Part shown: piece after piece, positions 1-8,087 of the stretch | Position numbering within the stretch: position 1 is the stretch's first letter | Layout of the letters: each line of letters opens with the position of its first letter | Source: Sva-07 sp963698435 | GTDB taxonomy: Bacteria; Actinomycetota; Acidimicrobiia; Acidimicrobiales; Ilumatobacteraceae | Direction of reading: 5' to 3' | Assembly: GCA_963698435.1 (NCBI GenBank) | Contig: CAVOQV010000018.1 | Coordinates: 248,001-312,000 of the forward strand | Length of the DNA: 64,000 nucleotides | Position numbers and translations under genes: made by a program | Notes under the pieces: generated by a model | Told to the model about the DNA's origin: nothing | Databases searched by the model: none | Seen by the model: the letters and a program-made list of their open reading frames with translations, nothing else

Positions 1-557
1 ACATCAGCAACCAGGAGGAGGCTCATGCGTTGGTCGACGACACGATCGACCGCTACGGGCAGCTCGACTTCCTGATCAACAACGCCGGCTGGACCACGTC
101 GGTCCCGCACGACCATCTCGACGATCTCACCGACGAGATCTTCCGCAAGACCTTCGACGTGAACGTGTTCGGCACGTGGTGGCTGACGAAACGGGCGATT
201 CCTCATCTGCGCAAGTCCGCCGATGCGAACATCGTCAACATCACCTCGATCGCCGGCCTTCGTCCGGTCGGATCGTCGATGGCGTACTCGATGACCAAGG
301 CAGCGCTCAACCAGATGACGCTGCTGTTGGCGAAGAGCTACGGCCCGATCCGGGTGAATGCGGTCGCCCCGGGCCTGGTGGCCACCCCGTGGACCGAGGA
401 CTGGGACGCGATGCACGAGGCGATCGCCAAGATCGCCCCCGTTCCGCGATCGGCAACGCCCGACGACTGTGCCGAGGCGGTGCTGGCGCTGCTGCGCAAC
501 ACGTACACCACCGGCGAGATCTTCGTCGTCGACGGCGGCTCCACCCTCAAGATGTAA
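1..557 (+). CDS. SDR family oxidoreductase, 3' part (start outside window)
   Basis: The reading frame is open from base 3, so only the last 184 residues are present. They show the C-terminal two thirds of a classical short-chain dehydrogenase/reductase: the NNAG motif, the catalytic Ser in 'NITSIAG', the YxxxK pair as YSMTK, and a C-terminal GGSTLKM typical of FabG-like enzymes. It should be an NAD(P)-dependent cytosolic oxidoreductase; the missing N-terminus holds the TGxxxGIG cofactor loop, and the substrate cannot be told. It converges on a thiolase gene, which hints at acyl/lipid metabolism. A hairpin overlaps its TAA stop. Confidence 0.9.
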   Translation, partial: ISNQEEAHALVDDTIDRYGQLDFLINNAGWTTSVPHDHLDDLTDEIFRKTFDVNVFGTWWLTKRAIPHLRKSADANIVNITSIAGLRPVGSSMAYSMTKAALNQMTLLLAKSYGPIRVNAVAPGLVATPWTEDWDAMHEAIAKIAPVPRSATPDDCAEAVLALLRNTYTTGEIFVVDGGSTLKM

Positions 558-584
558 CGATTGGTGTCTGACACCAATCGTTAC
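554..584. terminator. Perfect 14-bp hairpin over the SDR stop codon (TCTGA-core family, copy 1)
   Basis: GTAACGATTGGTGT (554-567), loop CTG, then the exact reverse complement (571-584). The left arm contains the TAA stop. There is no T-run, so a classical intrinsic terminator is not certain; being symmetrical it could serve both convergent genes. The core GGTGTCTGACACC is shared with three other hairpins in this window (7220, 41591, 53933). Confidence 0.75.
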
Positions 585-606
585 GTTGACGGCTGGGTCG
601 GGTGGG

Positions 607-1815
607 TCAGGCGGCGGACTTCTCGAGGATGTGGACGCCGCACGCCGAGCCGAGCCCGATCACGTGGGCCAGTCCGACCTTGGCCCCCTCGATCTGGCGG
701 TCGCCCGCCTCGCCGCGCAGGTGATGGCAGATCTCCCAGATGTTGGCGATGCCGGTGGCCGAGATCGGGTGCCCTTTCGACTGCAGGCCACCGGACACGT
801 TGACCGGCAGCGCACCGTCGCGCCACGGCGCCCCGGAGTTGAAGAAGTCGACTGCGCCACCCTCGTCGCAGAGGCCGAGGTTGTCGTAGTGCACGAGTTC
901 GGCGGTGGCGAAGCAGTCGTGCAGTTCGACGAGGTCGAGGTCGTCGGGGCCGACGCCGGCGGCTTCGTACGCGGTCTTCGCGGCATTGCGCGTGAGCGTG
1001 TTGACGTCAGGCAGCACCTGGCAGGCCTCCTGCCACGGGTCGGATGTCAGCACCGACGCCGACACCTTGACGGCGCGTCGCTGCTGTTCGAGTGACAGCG
1101 TCTTGAGTTTCTCCCCGCTGACCACGACGGCGGCTGCCGCGCCGTCGCAGTTGGCCGAACACATCGGGCGGGTGTTCGGGTAGGCGATCATCATGTCGCC
1201 CATGATCTCCTCGAGCGTGAACCGCTTCGAGTACGCGGCCAACGGGTTGAGCGTCGAGTGGGCGTGATTCTTCTCGGAGATCTTGGCGAACAACTCGAAG
1301 TCGGCGCCGCCGTACTTGTGGCCGTACTCCATGCCGACCTGGGCGAACACGCCGGGCATCGTGTCGGTGCCGATCCGGCCGTCGGTGGAGGTGACCGCGC
1401 CGAAGCGGCCCTGAGGCTCCCATTCGTTGCCGTCCTTCTTGGCGCGCCCACCACCACCGAGCAGGCCGACCCCGGCGAGCTTCTCGACGCCGACGGCGAG
1501 ACCCATGTCGCTCTCGCCCGCCTTGATCGACATGATCGCCGTGCGCAGCGCGGTTGCCCCGGTGGCGCAGGCGTTCGACACGTTGTAGACCGGGATGCCG
1601 GTCTGGCCGACCTGCTTCTGGATCTGCTGTCCGATGCCACCCGATCCCATCAGGTTGCCGGCCGCGAACACGCCCATGTCGGCCATCGTCACGCCGCCGT
1701 CGGCGAGAGCGGCCATCACCGCTTCGGACGCGAGGTCGACGACGTCGCGGTCGGTGTGCTTGCCGAACTTGGTCATGTTGATCCCGAGGATCCAGATCTC
1801 GTCGCTGGCGCTCAT
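607..1815 (-). CDS. Thiolase family protein (SCP-x/lipid-transfer type acetyl-CoA acetyltransferase)
   Basis: 402 residues. Thiolase fold: nucleophilic Cys in 'VSNACATGATAL', GHP histidine in 'SKGHPISATG', and a C-terminal 'GLGSACG' cysteine. It would cleave or condense beta-ketoacyl-CoA thioesters. The open frame extends upstream, but ATG at 1815 (MSASDEIW) has GGGAG seven bases upstream and fits family length. The next gene on the same strand is a DUF35 OB-fold protein; this thiolase plus DUF35 pairing is typical of steroid or acyl-CoA side-chain degradation systems, where the two form a complex. The exact substrate is unknown. Confidence 0.9.
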   Translation of the reverse strand: MSASDEIWILGINMTKFGKHTDRDVVDLASEAVMAALADGGVTMADMGVFAAGNLMGSGGIGQQIQKQVGQTGIPVYNVSNACATGATALRTAIMSIKAGESDMGLAVGVEKLAGVGLLGGGGRAKKDGNEWEPQGRFGAVTSTDGRIGTDTMPGVFAQVGMEYGHKYGGADFELFAKISEKNHAHSTLNPLAAYSKRFTLEEIMGDMMIAYPNTRPMCSANCDGAAAAVVVSGEKLKTLSLEQQRRAVKVSASVLTSDPWQEACQVLPDVNTLTRNAAKTAYEAAGVGPDDLDLVELHDCFATAELVHYDNLGLCDEGGAVDFFNSGAPWRDGALPVNVSGGLQSKGHPISATGIANIWEICHHLRGEAGDRQIEGAKVGLAHVIGLGSACGVHILEKSAA

Positions 1816-1932
1816 GTGGGTGCTCCCGGTTGATTGTCTGGGCCTCACGGCCAGTCGGTGGTTGTTCGGTTGTGGTCGGCCGAGATCCGCCTCGTCGCTG
1901 GCGCTTCCCTCGGCGGGTTCGGTGGGCTCGGG

Positions 1933-2343
1933 TCAGGCTGGTTCGAAGGCGAAGCCGATGGCCTCGGTGCCATGGTCGTCGGCGCCGAGTGAATACGTGG
2001 TCAGCTTGACCTTCATCCCGGTGTGTACGTGGTCGGCGTCGGGTTCGACGTTGCGGAGGTTGCCGCGCACGCTGGTGCCGTCGCAGTCGATCACGCCCGA
2101 CACGAACGGCACCTCGACCCCCGGTGCGGCGAACGCCACGATCGTGAAGGTGCGCAGTATGCCCTCGGGGGCGATCTTCACCTGGTGGAAGTCGGTGCCG
2201 AAGCACGACGCGCAGGCGTTGCGGCGATCGAAGAAGCGCGCCGCGCAGTTCGTGCACTCGTTGGCGACCAGATGGGGGTCGCCGTCATCGAGTACGAGGT
2301 AGTGGACGAGCGGAACGCGGCTCGGCGTTGCGGTGTCAGCCAT
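1933..2343 (-). CDS. DUF35 OB-fold / zinc-ribbon protein, thiolase partner
   Basis: 136 residues. An N-terminal rubredoxin-like zinc ribbon (CTNC at about residues 29-32 and CASC at about 43-46) is followed by an OB-fold ('ILRTFTIVAF...VPFVSGVIDCDGTSVRGNL'). DUF35 proteins bind acyl-CoA and form complexes with thiolases or MaoC-like hydratases. It lies 117 bp upstream of the thiolase and is probably co-transcribed with it. Start ATG at 2343 is the only good candidate; the Shine-Dalgarno is weak. Confidence 0.85.
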   Translation of the reverse strand: MADTATPSRVPLVHYLVLDDGDPHLVANECTNCAARFFDRRNACASCFGTDFHQVKIAPEGILRTFTIVAFAAPGVEVPFVSGVIDCDGTSVRGNLRNVEPDADHVHTGMKVKLTTYSLGADDHGTEAIGFAFEPA

Positions 2344-2418
2344 TCCCGCGAACGTACCGATCGCCCGCTCGTCGCGACGACCCGGCGCTGCTCGAACGCG
2401 GTCAGGATGCGGCCACTG

Positions 2419-2862
2419 TCATCGTCCGGCGGCGAGCGCGATCAGCCAGGCGGGCAGACGGGTGGGCCGTCCGGCGGTCGTGACGCAGCCGTGCACCGTC
2501 ACCCCGGTCGCCCGAGGGCGGACGGCGCCCTCGTGGTCGACGGTGATCAGGTAGGCCATCTGGAACGTCGCCCTCGTGACATCAGCGAGGCGCAGGTGCA
2601 CGGTGATCTGATCATCGAACTGGAGCGGCTGGCGGTACTGCACGAACGACTCGAGCACGGGAGATTCGAGTCCGGCGTCGCGCCACTCGGTGAAGGGGTG
2701 ACCGATCGCTCGCAGGTACTCGACCCGCGCCTCCTCGAAATAGGCGAGGTAGTTGCTGTGATGGACGATGCCCATCGCGTCGGTTTCCACGAAGCGAACC
2801 CGGATGCGGTGGGTGAACTCGTAGTCGCCAGGTGAGGTGGACGGATCGACGGACAGGCGCAC
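2419..2862 (-). CDS. Acyl-CoA thioesterase, hotdog fold (YbgC/4-hydroxybenzoyl-CoA type)
   Basis: About 147 residues. The family motif 'RFVETDAMGIVHHSNYLAYFEEAR' region carries the catalytic Asp and the HxxY stretch of YbgC/4HBT thioesterases. It would hydrolyse acyl-CoA to free acid and CoA in the cytosol. The frame is open upstream to 3117, but that would overlap the divergent ybaK; GTG at 2862 (VRLSVDPS) gives a normal length, with TTG at 2877 as an alternative. It fits the thiolase/DUF35 neighbourhood. Confidence 0.85.
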   Translation of the reverse strand: MRLSVDPSTSPGDYEFTHRIRVRFVETDAMGIVHHSNYLAYFEEARVEYLRAIGHPFTEWRDAGLESPVLESFVQYRQPLQFDDQITVHLRLADVTRATFQMAYLITVDHEGAVRPRATGVTVHGCVTTAGRPTRLPAWLIALAAGR

Positions 2863-2919
2863 CCGGCGACCATACAAGTCGGGACAAGTCGGGGCCGCTG
2901 TCGCTCTACAGTCGGAATC

Positions 2920-3384
2920 GTGACACCAGCAGTGGTTGCGCTCGAGGCTGCGGGCGTCGCTCACACGATCCACGAGTACGACCGAGGCGCCGACCTCCAC
3001 GATTTCGGCCGGGAGGCTGCTGAGGCGCTCGGACTCGATCACGACCAGGTCTTCAAGACGCTCGTGGTGGTCGCCGACGAGGAGTTGATCGTTGCGATCG
3101 TGCCCGTCAGTTGCCAACTCTCGATGAAGCGGATCGCTGCGGCGGTCGGCGCAAAGCGGGCATCGATGTGCGACCCGGCGGTCGCCGAACGGTCATCTGG
3201 GTACGTCGTCGGAGGGATCAGTCCGTTCGGTCAGCGAAAGCGCCTGCGCACGGTGATCGACGAGTCCGCCGAGCTGTTCGACGCGGTCTACGTCAGCGGG
3301 GGAAGGCGGGGCCTGGACATCGGTCTTGCGCCCAGCGATCTCATCGCCGTACTCGACGCCGTCGTCGCCCCGATCACGGCGTAG
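2920..3384 (+). CDS. ybaK: YbaK/EbsC family aminoacyl-tRNA deacylase
   Basis: 154 residues matching the YbaK/ProX editing-domain fold: 'VFKTLVVVADEELIVAIVP', a Lys in 'SMKRIAAAVGAKRASM', and the C-terminal 'GGISPFGQRKRLRTVIDES', where GGxSPxG is the family signature. It should hydrolyse Cys-tRNA(Pro) mischarged by prolyl-tRNA synthetase. Start is GTG at 2920, 57 bases from the divergent thioesterase start. Complete, monocistronic. Confidence 0.92.
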   Translation: MTPAVVALEAAGVAHTIHEYDRGADLHDFGREAAEALGLDHDQVFKTLVVVADEELIVAIVPVSCQLSMKRIAAAVGAKRASMCDPAVAERSSGYVVGGISPFGQRKRLRTVIDESAELFDAVYVSGGRRGLDIGLAPSDLIAVLDAVVAPITA

Positions 3385-3391
3385 CGACCGT

Positions 3392-4285
3392 TCAGCGCGC
3401 GGGATGACGCATCAGCGCTTCGATCCGAGCGACACGCGTCCGCGCCGGTGGATGCGAGGCGGCCAGACGAGCGCGCCAGCCGATCGGTCGTCGTCCCGTG
3501 CCGTGCGCGAGGAGCTCACGCAAGGCGCTCGCCAGCTCGCGGCCGAAGCCCATGCGGACCGCTCGACGGTCGGCTTCGAACTCCGACGAGTGGCCGACCA
3601 GGTTCGAGAGGGCGTCGCTGCTTCGAAGCGCCGCCGTGAACACCCACGACAGCCCGTGCACGATCACCGCGACGACCGAACCGACGGCGTTCACCGCCGG
3701 CGACTTCTGCCCGAAGCTGCCCGCCGCGGCATGGCCGACGTTCTCGAGGAAGAAGCCGACTCGAGCGAGCAGGACCACAGGTGCTGACAGCCAGTGGCCG
3801 ATGGTGATCGCCGCGGTGTGGAGCCCGAGGTGATGACTCAGCTCGTGGGCGAGGACGCCCCGCAGCTGCGCTTGGCTGAGATCGTGTACGGCGAAGCTGG
3901 TCACCAACACGAGGTGCCCACCGCACGCGAACGCATTGAGTTCGTCCGTCGGCAGGACGCGAACGACGTAGCGGTTCGCCGGAAGCCCGTTGGCCTGCGC
4001 GATCTGCGCCCACAGCGGCTCGATGATCGCCGCCTCCTCGATCGTCGGCCGCCGGGCGCGGAGCAGCGGGGTGAGGACGAACACCTGAATCGGTCGCACG
4101 AACAGCAGCAGCCCAGCGGCGCCGAACCCCACCACGACCCACCAGAAGGGCAGATCGGTCAGCCAGCCGAACGGCAACCAGATCACGAACAGGGCGAGCA
4201 GCGTGAACGGCAGCATCGCAACGACGGGCGTGAACGCCCAGACGGCTCCTCGTTCGACGCTCCGGGCGCCTTGGCGTGTTCGCAT
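3392..4285 (-). CDS. M48 family metallopeptidase (HtpX/Ste24-like), membrane protein
   Basis: About 297 residues. Two hydrophobic N-terminal segments ('VVAMLPFTLLALFVIWLPFGW', split by a short turn, and 'WWVVVGFGAAGLLLFV') precede a cytoplasmic metalloprotease domain with the zinc motif HELSHH and a downstream Glu in 'SSEFEADRRAVRMG', the third zinc ligand region. Likely role is quality control of membrane proteins. ATG at 4285 is preferred; GTG 4297/4306 and TTG 4315 are in frame. It ends 8 bases after the convergent ybaK. Confidence 0.88.
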   Translation of the reverse strand: MRTRQGARSVERGAVWAFTPVVAMLPFTLLALFVIWLPFGWLTDLPFWWVVVGFGAAGLLLFVRPIQVFVLTPLLRARRPTIEEAAIIEPLWAQIAQANGLPANRYVVRVLPTDELNAFACGGHLVLVTSFAVHDLSQAQLRGVLAHELSHHLGLHTAAITIGHWLSAPVVLLARVGFFLENVGHAAAGSFGQKSPAVNAVGSVVAVIVHGLSWVFTAALRSSDALSNLVGHSSEFEADRRAVRMGFGRELASALRELLAHGTGRRPIGWRARLAASHPPARTRVARIEALMRHPAR

Positions 4286-4439
4286 CGCGGTGGTCACGAT
4301 ACGCACAGTGATCAACCGTTCGCGGCGCTCTGGAGTTGTTCAAGATCTGTCCAGGCCCTCGCTCCGGCAGGAGCGACCGCGTTACCGTCGTGGCGAGCCG
4401 CTCGACCGATGTCGGGCGGCCGACGAACGAGGAGATCGG

Positions 4440-6170
4440 GTGCAGGAGTCAGCAGTGGCCGCGCAGGACGGCGAACGGCAGCGTGTTCGAGCGCTGCTCG
4501 ACGATGCTGCCCGTTGCCGCACGCTCGACCCGATGCAATCGCGTCAGCTCGCTCTGGATGCGCGCGTGCTGGCGCGGACGAACTCGCACCCGTCACTCGA
4601 GGCCGAGGCGCTCTACCACCTCGCATCGATCGCCCACCAGCTCGGCCGCTCGGAGTACGCCTTCGCCCTCGCGACCGAGGCGGTCGAGCTCGCAGAGCCC
4701 GACCAGGTCAGCCTGACCCTGGCCTGGTCGCTGCACTTGATCGGCGTCGTCCACTACCAAGCGAGCAACTACCCGGATGCGCTTGCGCATTGCCTGCGAG
4801 CGCTGCAGGTGTACCGGGCCACCGACCATGACATCGACGAGGGGCGCATTCTCCACACCGTCGCCGCGATCTACCAGTCGATGGCCGACTACGACCGGGC
4901 GATCTCGACCTACGAGACGGCGTTGGCGGTCAACGAGGCGCTGTCCCGGCCCGACGTCGACGCGATGGTGCTCGGGAATCTCGCGCGGATCCGGGGTCGT
5001 CGGGGTGAACACCAGGTCGCGGTCGAGCTCGGGCGCCGTGCGATGTCCATCGCTCGCAGCGATGCGCCACATCTCGTCGGGAGCCTGCTCGCCGATCTCG
5101 CTGAAGCTCACGCTGCGCTCGGTGACGACGAGTCCGCCGTCGCCTGCTTCGAAGAGGCGCGCTCCGGCTGGCTCGCCCGGGTCGAGTCGGGCGAGGAGTT
5201 GCCCGCAGCCGAGCAGCTGGGGGTGATGGTGTCGGAGGGGCGCATCGCTCTGCGTTCCGGGCGCCTCGACGAGGCGATCAGCGGGCTGCTCGCCGCACTC
5301 GATCTGGCTGACCGAACCGATCAACGCGAGCTCGAACTGGAACTCCACGATCTTCTCGCGATGGCCTGCAAGCAGGCCGGTCGGCTCTCGGAGGCACTCG
5401 AGCATCGCGAGCGCCACTTCGCGCTGCACCGCGAGATCTTCACCGATGCTGCCGATCTGCGGATGCGCACCGTGCAGGTCGCTCACGACAACGAGAGTGC
5501 CCGACACCTCGGCCAGATCACGCGCCTGACGACGTCAGGTCTCGTCGCCGACTACGCCGCGGGTCACGCCGATGTCGACGCGTACCACCTCGAGGCCTAC
5601 GAGCGACTCGCAGCGCTCGCGGAGATGCGCGGCGGAAACACGACCCGTCACACCGACGGCGTCGGTGACCTCGCTGCGGAGATCGGTCACGCGATCGGAC
5701 AGCAGCCCGAGTGGTGCGAACGGCTGCGGCTCGCAGCCAGGCTCCACGACATCGGCAAGGTGGCGGTGAACGACCGGCTGCTGCTGAAGCCCGGCCCGCT
5801 CACCGTCGAGGAGTTCGACGAGATCAAGCAGCACACCGTGATCGGACGCCGACTGCTGGCCGGAGTTTCGACGGACCTGTTCGCCCTGGCCGCCGAGGCG
5901 GCGTGGTCGCACCATGAGTGGTGGGATGGATCCGGGTACCCGAACGGTCTCGCCGGCCAGGCGATCCCGTTGTCGGGACGGATCGTGGCGATCGCTGACG
6001 TCTTCGACTCGTTGGCGACCCGGCGGGTGTACAAGCGCGAATGGACCCGAGACGAAGCCGTCCGCTTCGTCGTGTCGGGCTCGGGCTCGCAGTTCGATCC
6101 GGAACTCGTCGATGCCTTCGTGAGGGTGCTCGTGGCCCGATACCGGGAACTCGACGCCGAACCCACGTAG
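4440..6170 (+). CDS. TPR-repeat protein with C-terminal HD-GYP phosphodiesterase domain
   Basis: 576 residues. The first about 370 are helical TPR repeats ('EALYHLASIAHQLGRSEYAFALATEAVEL', 'SNYPDALAHCLRALQVY'). The C-terminal domain has HDIGK at about residue 436, HHE at about 491 and 'WDGSGYPNGL', the full HD-GYP signature of c-di-GMP phosphodiesterases. No receiver or membrane segment is present, so input is probably a protein partner bound by the TPRs. GTG at 4440 is chosen because GAGGAG lies five bases upstream; the longer open frame would run into the divergent peptidase gene. Confidence 0.88.
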   Translation: MQESAVAAQDGERQRVRALLDDAARCRTLDPMQSRQLALDARVLARTNSHPSLEAEALYHLASIAHQLGRSEYAFALATEAVELAEPDQVSLTLAWSLHLIGVVHYQASNYPDALAHCLRALQVYRATDHDIDEGRILHTVAAIYQSMADYDRAISTYETALAVNEALSRPDVDAMVLGNLARIRGRRGEHQVAVELGRRAMSIARSDAPHLVGSLLADLAEAHAALGDDESAVACFEEARSGWLARVESGEELPAAEQLGVMVSEGRIALRSGRLDEAISGLLAALDLADRTDQRELELELHDLLAMACKQAGRLSEALEHRERHFALHREIFTDAADLRMRTVQVAHDNESARHLGQITRLTTSGLVADYAAGHADVDAYHLEAYERLAALAEMRGGNTTRHTDGVGDLAAEIGHAIGQQPEWCERLRLAARLHDIGKVAVNDRLLLKPGPLTVEEFDEIKQHTVIGRRLLAGVSTDLFALAAEAAWSHHEWWDGSGYPNGLAGQAIPLSGRIVAIADVFDSLATRRVYKREWTRDEAVRFVVSGSGSQFDPELVDAFVRVLVARYRELDAEPT

Positions 6171-6187
6171 TCCGGGCGGCAGCGGGC

Positions 6188-6820
6188 TCAGCGAAGGGCG
6201 TTGACCACCCAACGCCGGACGAAGGTGGCGAGTTCGTCGACCGTGATGTCGTCGCCGAGGCGACCACTGCGATACGAGTTCGAGAACGACGACACGGTGC
6301 CGAGCACGCCAACGGCGACGAGGTCTGATGGTGCGTCGGCGATGGCACCCGATCGTTGTCCGTCTTCGACGAGACGTCGGACGTCGTCGAGGTAGACCCC
6401 CGCACCCTCGGCGAGCACATCGGCGATCTCGGGGTCGCTTCGTTCCACGTCGAGCAGGGCGAAGTAGGCCGCATGTTCGGCCATGAACCGCACGCTGGCC
6501 TCGGCGCCGTCAGCGATCCTCGTGATCGCATCGGCGGTCGGGTCCATCGCCGTGCCCTGGGCTCGGCGCAGCCGGAGCCGCATCGTGCGGACCAGTTCGG
6601 CGAACAGTGCTCCCTTCGTCGGGAAGTACCAGTAGAACAGCCCCTTGGCGACGCCCGCCGCGGTGCAGATGTCGGCGATGCGCGTCGACGAGTAGCCGCG
6701 GGCGGCGAACAACTCGGCGGCAGCGTCGAGCAGTTGCTGCTTGCGTTCGAGGCCGTGTTCGGTGTGCTGGCGTTCGTCCGCCTTGTCGAGGCGTTCGGCG
6801 CTGGCGCTTGCACTGGTCAC
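6188..6820 (-). CDS. TetR/AcrR family transcriptional regulator
   Basis: About 210 residues. N-terminal helix-turn-helix: 'LLDAAAELFAARGYSSTRIADICTAAGVAKGLFYWYF', a textbook TetR DNA-binding domain, followed by a ligand-binding helical domain without recognisable specificity. GTG at 6820 (VTSASASAERL) is the likeliest start; the open frame runs to 6889 over the operator. It is divergent from the ferredoxin gene, and a perfect 7-bp inverted repeat lies between them, so it probably represses itself and the ferredoxin. Confidence 0.88.
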   Translation of the reverse strand: MTSASASAERLDKADERQHTEHGLERKQQLLDAAAELFAARGYSSTRIADICTAAGVAKGLFYWYFPTKGALFAELVRTMRLRLRRAQGTAMDPTADAITRIADGAEASVRFMAEHAAYFALLDVERSDPEIADVLAEGAGVYLDDVRRLVEDGQRSGAIADAPSDLVAVGVLGTVSSFSNSYRSGRLGDDITVDELATFVRRWVVNALR

Positions 6821-6839
6821 CGACCCAGTCCAACCGAAA

Positions 6840-6857
6840 CTTGACCCGCCGGTCAAG
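6840..6857. promoter_or_regulatory. Palindromic operator between tetR and ferredoxin
   Basis: CTTGACC-CGCC-GGTCAAG is a perfect 7-bp inverted repeat with a 4-base spacer, 20 bases upstream of the TetR start and 48 bases upstream of the ferredoxin start. Size and symmetry fit a TetR dimer site. The assignment to this TetR is inference from position. Confidence 0.6.
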
Positions 6858-6904
6858 ACCACCGGTCGGGAGGGGATCCCGATGCGCAACTACCCTCGCT
6901 CGCG

Positions 6905-7216
6905 ATGGCCGCAACCCGTGACGATCGAATCGCCACCCGCACCCGGAACGAGAAGTGGCAGAACGTGCCGTTGCGCATCGAGATGGCGGAGTGCATCAAC
7001 TGCGATGCGTGTCTGCGTCACTGCCCGCCGCACTTCGGAGCGATCTTCAATCACGGCGCCGACGTGATCATCCTCCCCGAGCTGTGCAGCGGTTGCGACA
7101 AGTGCCTGCCCGTCTGCCCGGTCGACTGCATCTACCCCGACCCCCAGTGGCAGGAGACGACCGTCCCCGACGACTGGTGGGACGAACCCCTCAGCCCCAA
7201 CGACCCCTACTGCTGA
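6905..7216 (+). CDS. Ferredoxin, two 4Fe-4S clusters
   Basis: 103 residues with two cluster motifs: CINCDACLRHCPP (residues about 35-47) and CSGCDKCLPVCPVDC (about 63-77). This is the bacterial 2x[4Fe-4S] fold, extended by an acidic C-terminal tail ending in 'NDPYC'. It would be a soluble electron carrier. Start ATG 6905; no clear Shine-Dalgarno. It stands alone without a redox partner and is divergent from a TetR regulator. Confidence 0.9.
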   Translation: MAATRDDRIATRTRNEKWQNVPLRIEMAECINCDACLRHCPPHFGAIFNHGADVIILPELCSGCDKCLPVCPVDCIYPDPQWQETTVPDDWWDEPLSPNDPYC

Positions 7217-7219
7217 GTC

Positions 7220-7248
7220 TGACATCTGGGGTCTGACACCTGATGTCA
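7220..7248. terminator. Hairpin 3 bases after the ferredoxin stop (TCTGA-core family, copy 2)
   Basis: TGACATCTGGGGT, loop CTG, ACACCTGATGTCA: 11 of 13 positions pair. It has the same TCTGA core and the same position relative to a stop codon as the hairpins at 554, 41591 and 53933. No T-run follows. Confidence 0.65.
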
Positions 7249-7311
7249 CAGTCCTGAACTTCGAGGGCGTGAGGTTCCGGACGGCTGCTCGAGCGAGTAG
7301 AAACGTGGTCG

Positions 7312-8076
7312 ATGAGTACTCCCGCAGTCCTGCCAGAAGCCGAACCGCTGTCCCACGAGGGGTCGCTGCGCACCGGCGTGCTCGTGATCCATGGCTTCAC
7401 CGGCAACCCGTCCTCGATGAGGGGGATCGCCGAGGCGATGGCGGCACAGGGCCACCACGTCGAGATGCCTCGCCTTCCTGGCCACGGCACCACCGTCGAG
7501 GAGATGGTCACGACGGGGTGGGCCGACTGGACCGGTGAGGTCCGTGCAGCACACGGCCGACTCGCGAATCGGGTGGACGAGATCGTCGTCGTCGGCCTCA
7601 GCATGGGCGGGTCGTTGACGCTCTGGTCGGGCTTCGAGCTCCCGAAGGTCGTCGGCCTGGTCTGCATCAACCCGGCGACGACACCGCAGGCGTCTGCGGT
7701 GCTCGACATGATCCAGGAGATGGTGGATGACGGCACCGAGATCGCACCGGCGATCGGGGGTGACATCGCCGATCCTGACGTCCAGGAGAGCTCCTACGAC
7801 GGCGCTCCACTGCGTCCGCTGCTGTCGTTCATGCGAGAGGGGCTCATGCCGATGACCGATCGGTACGGGGAACTGACGATGCCGCTGCTGTTGATCACCT
7901 CGCGGCAGGACCACGTCGTCGAGCCGGTCAACAGCGAACATCTCGCCGTGAACTACGGCGGCGACGTCGAGCATGTCTGGCTCGAGCGCAGCTATCACGT
8001 GGCAACCCAGGACTACGACCGCGCCGACATCGAGCGGATGACCGGCGAGTTCGTGGCTCGGGTCACGGCGAGTTGA
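7312..8076 (+). CDS. Alpha/beta hydrolase (Est30/monoacylglycerol-lipase type)
   Basis: 254 residues. 'VLVIHGFTGNPSSM' forms the oxyanion strand, the nucleophile is in GLSMGG, the acid is in 'TSRQDHVVEP' and the catalytic His in 'SYHVATQDYD'. The pattern matches carboxylesterases of the Est30/YvaK group that act on short acyl esters or monoglycerides. Start ATG 7312. Its TGA stop lies just upstream of lgt, which suggests an operon and coupled translation. Confidence 0.88.
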   Translation: MSTPAVLPEAEPLSHEGSLRTGVLVIHGFTGNPSSMRGIAEAMAAQGHHVEMPRLPGHGTTVEEMVTTGWADWTGEVRAAHGRLANRVDEIVVVGLSMGGSLTLWSGFELPKVVGLVCINPATTPQASAVLDMIQEMVDDGTEIAPAIGGDIADPDVQESSYDGAPLRPLLSFMREGLMPMTDRYGELTMPLLLITSRQDHVVEPVNSEHLAVNYGGDVEHVWLERSYHVATQDYDRADIERMTGEFVARVTAS

Positions 8077-8087
8077 CCCGGTCACCG

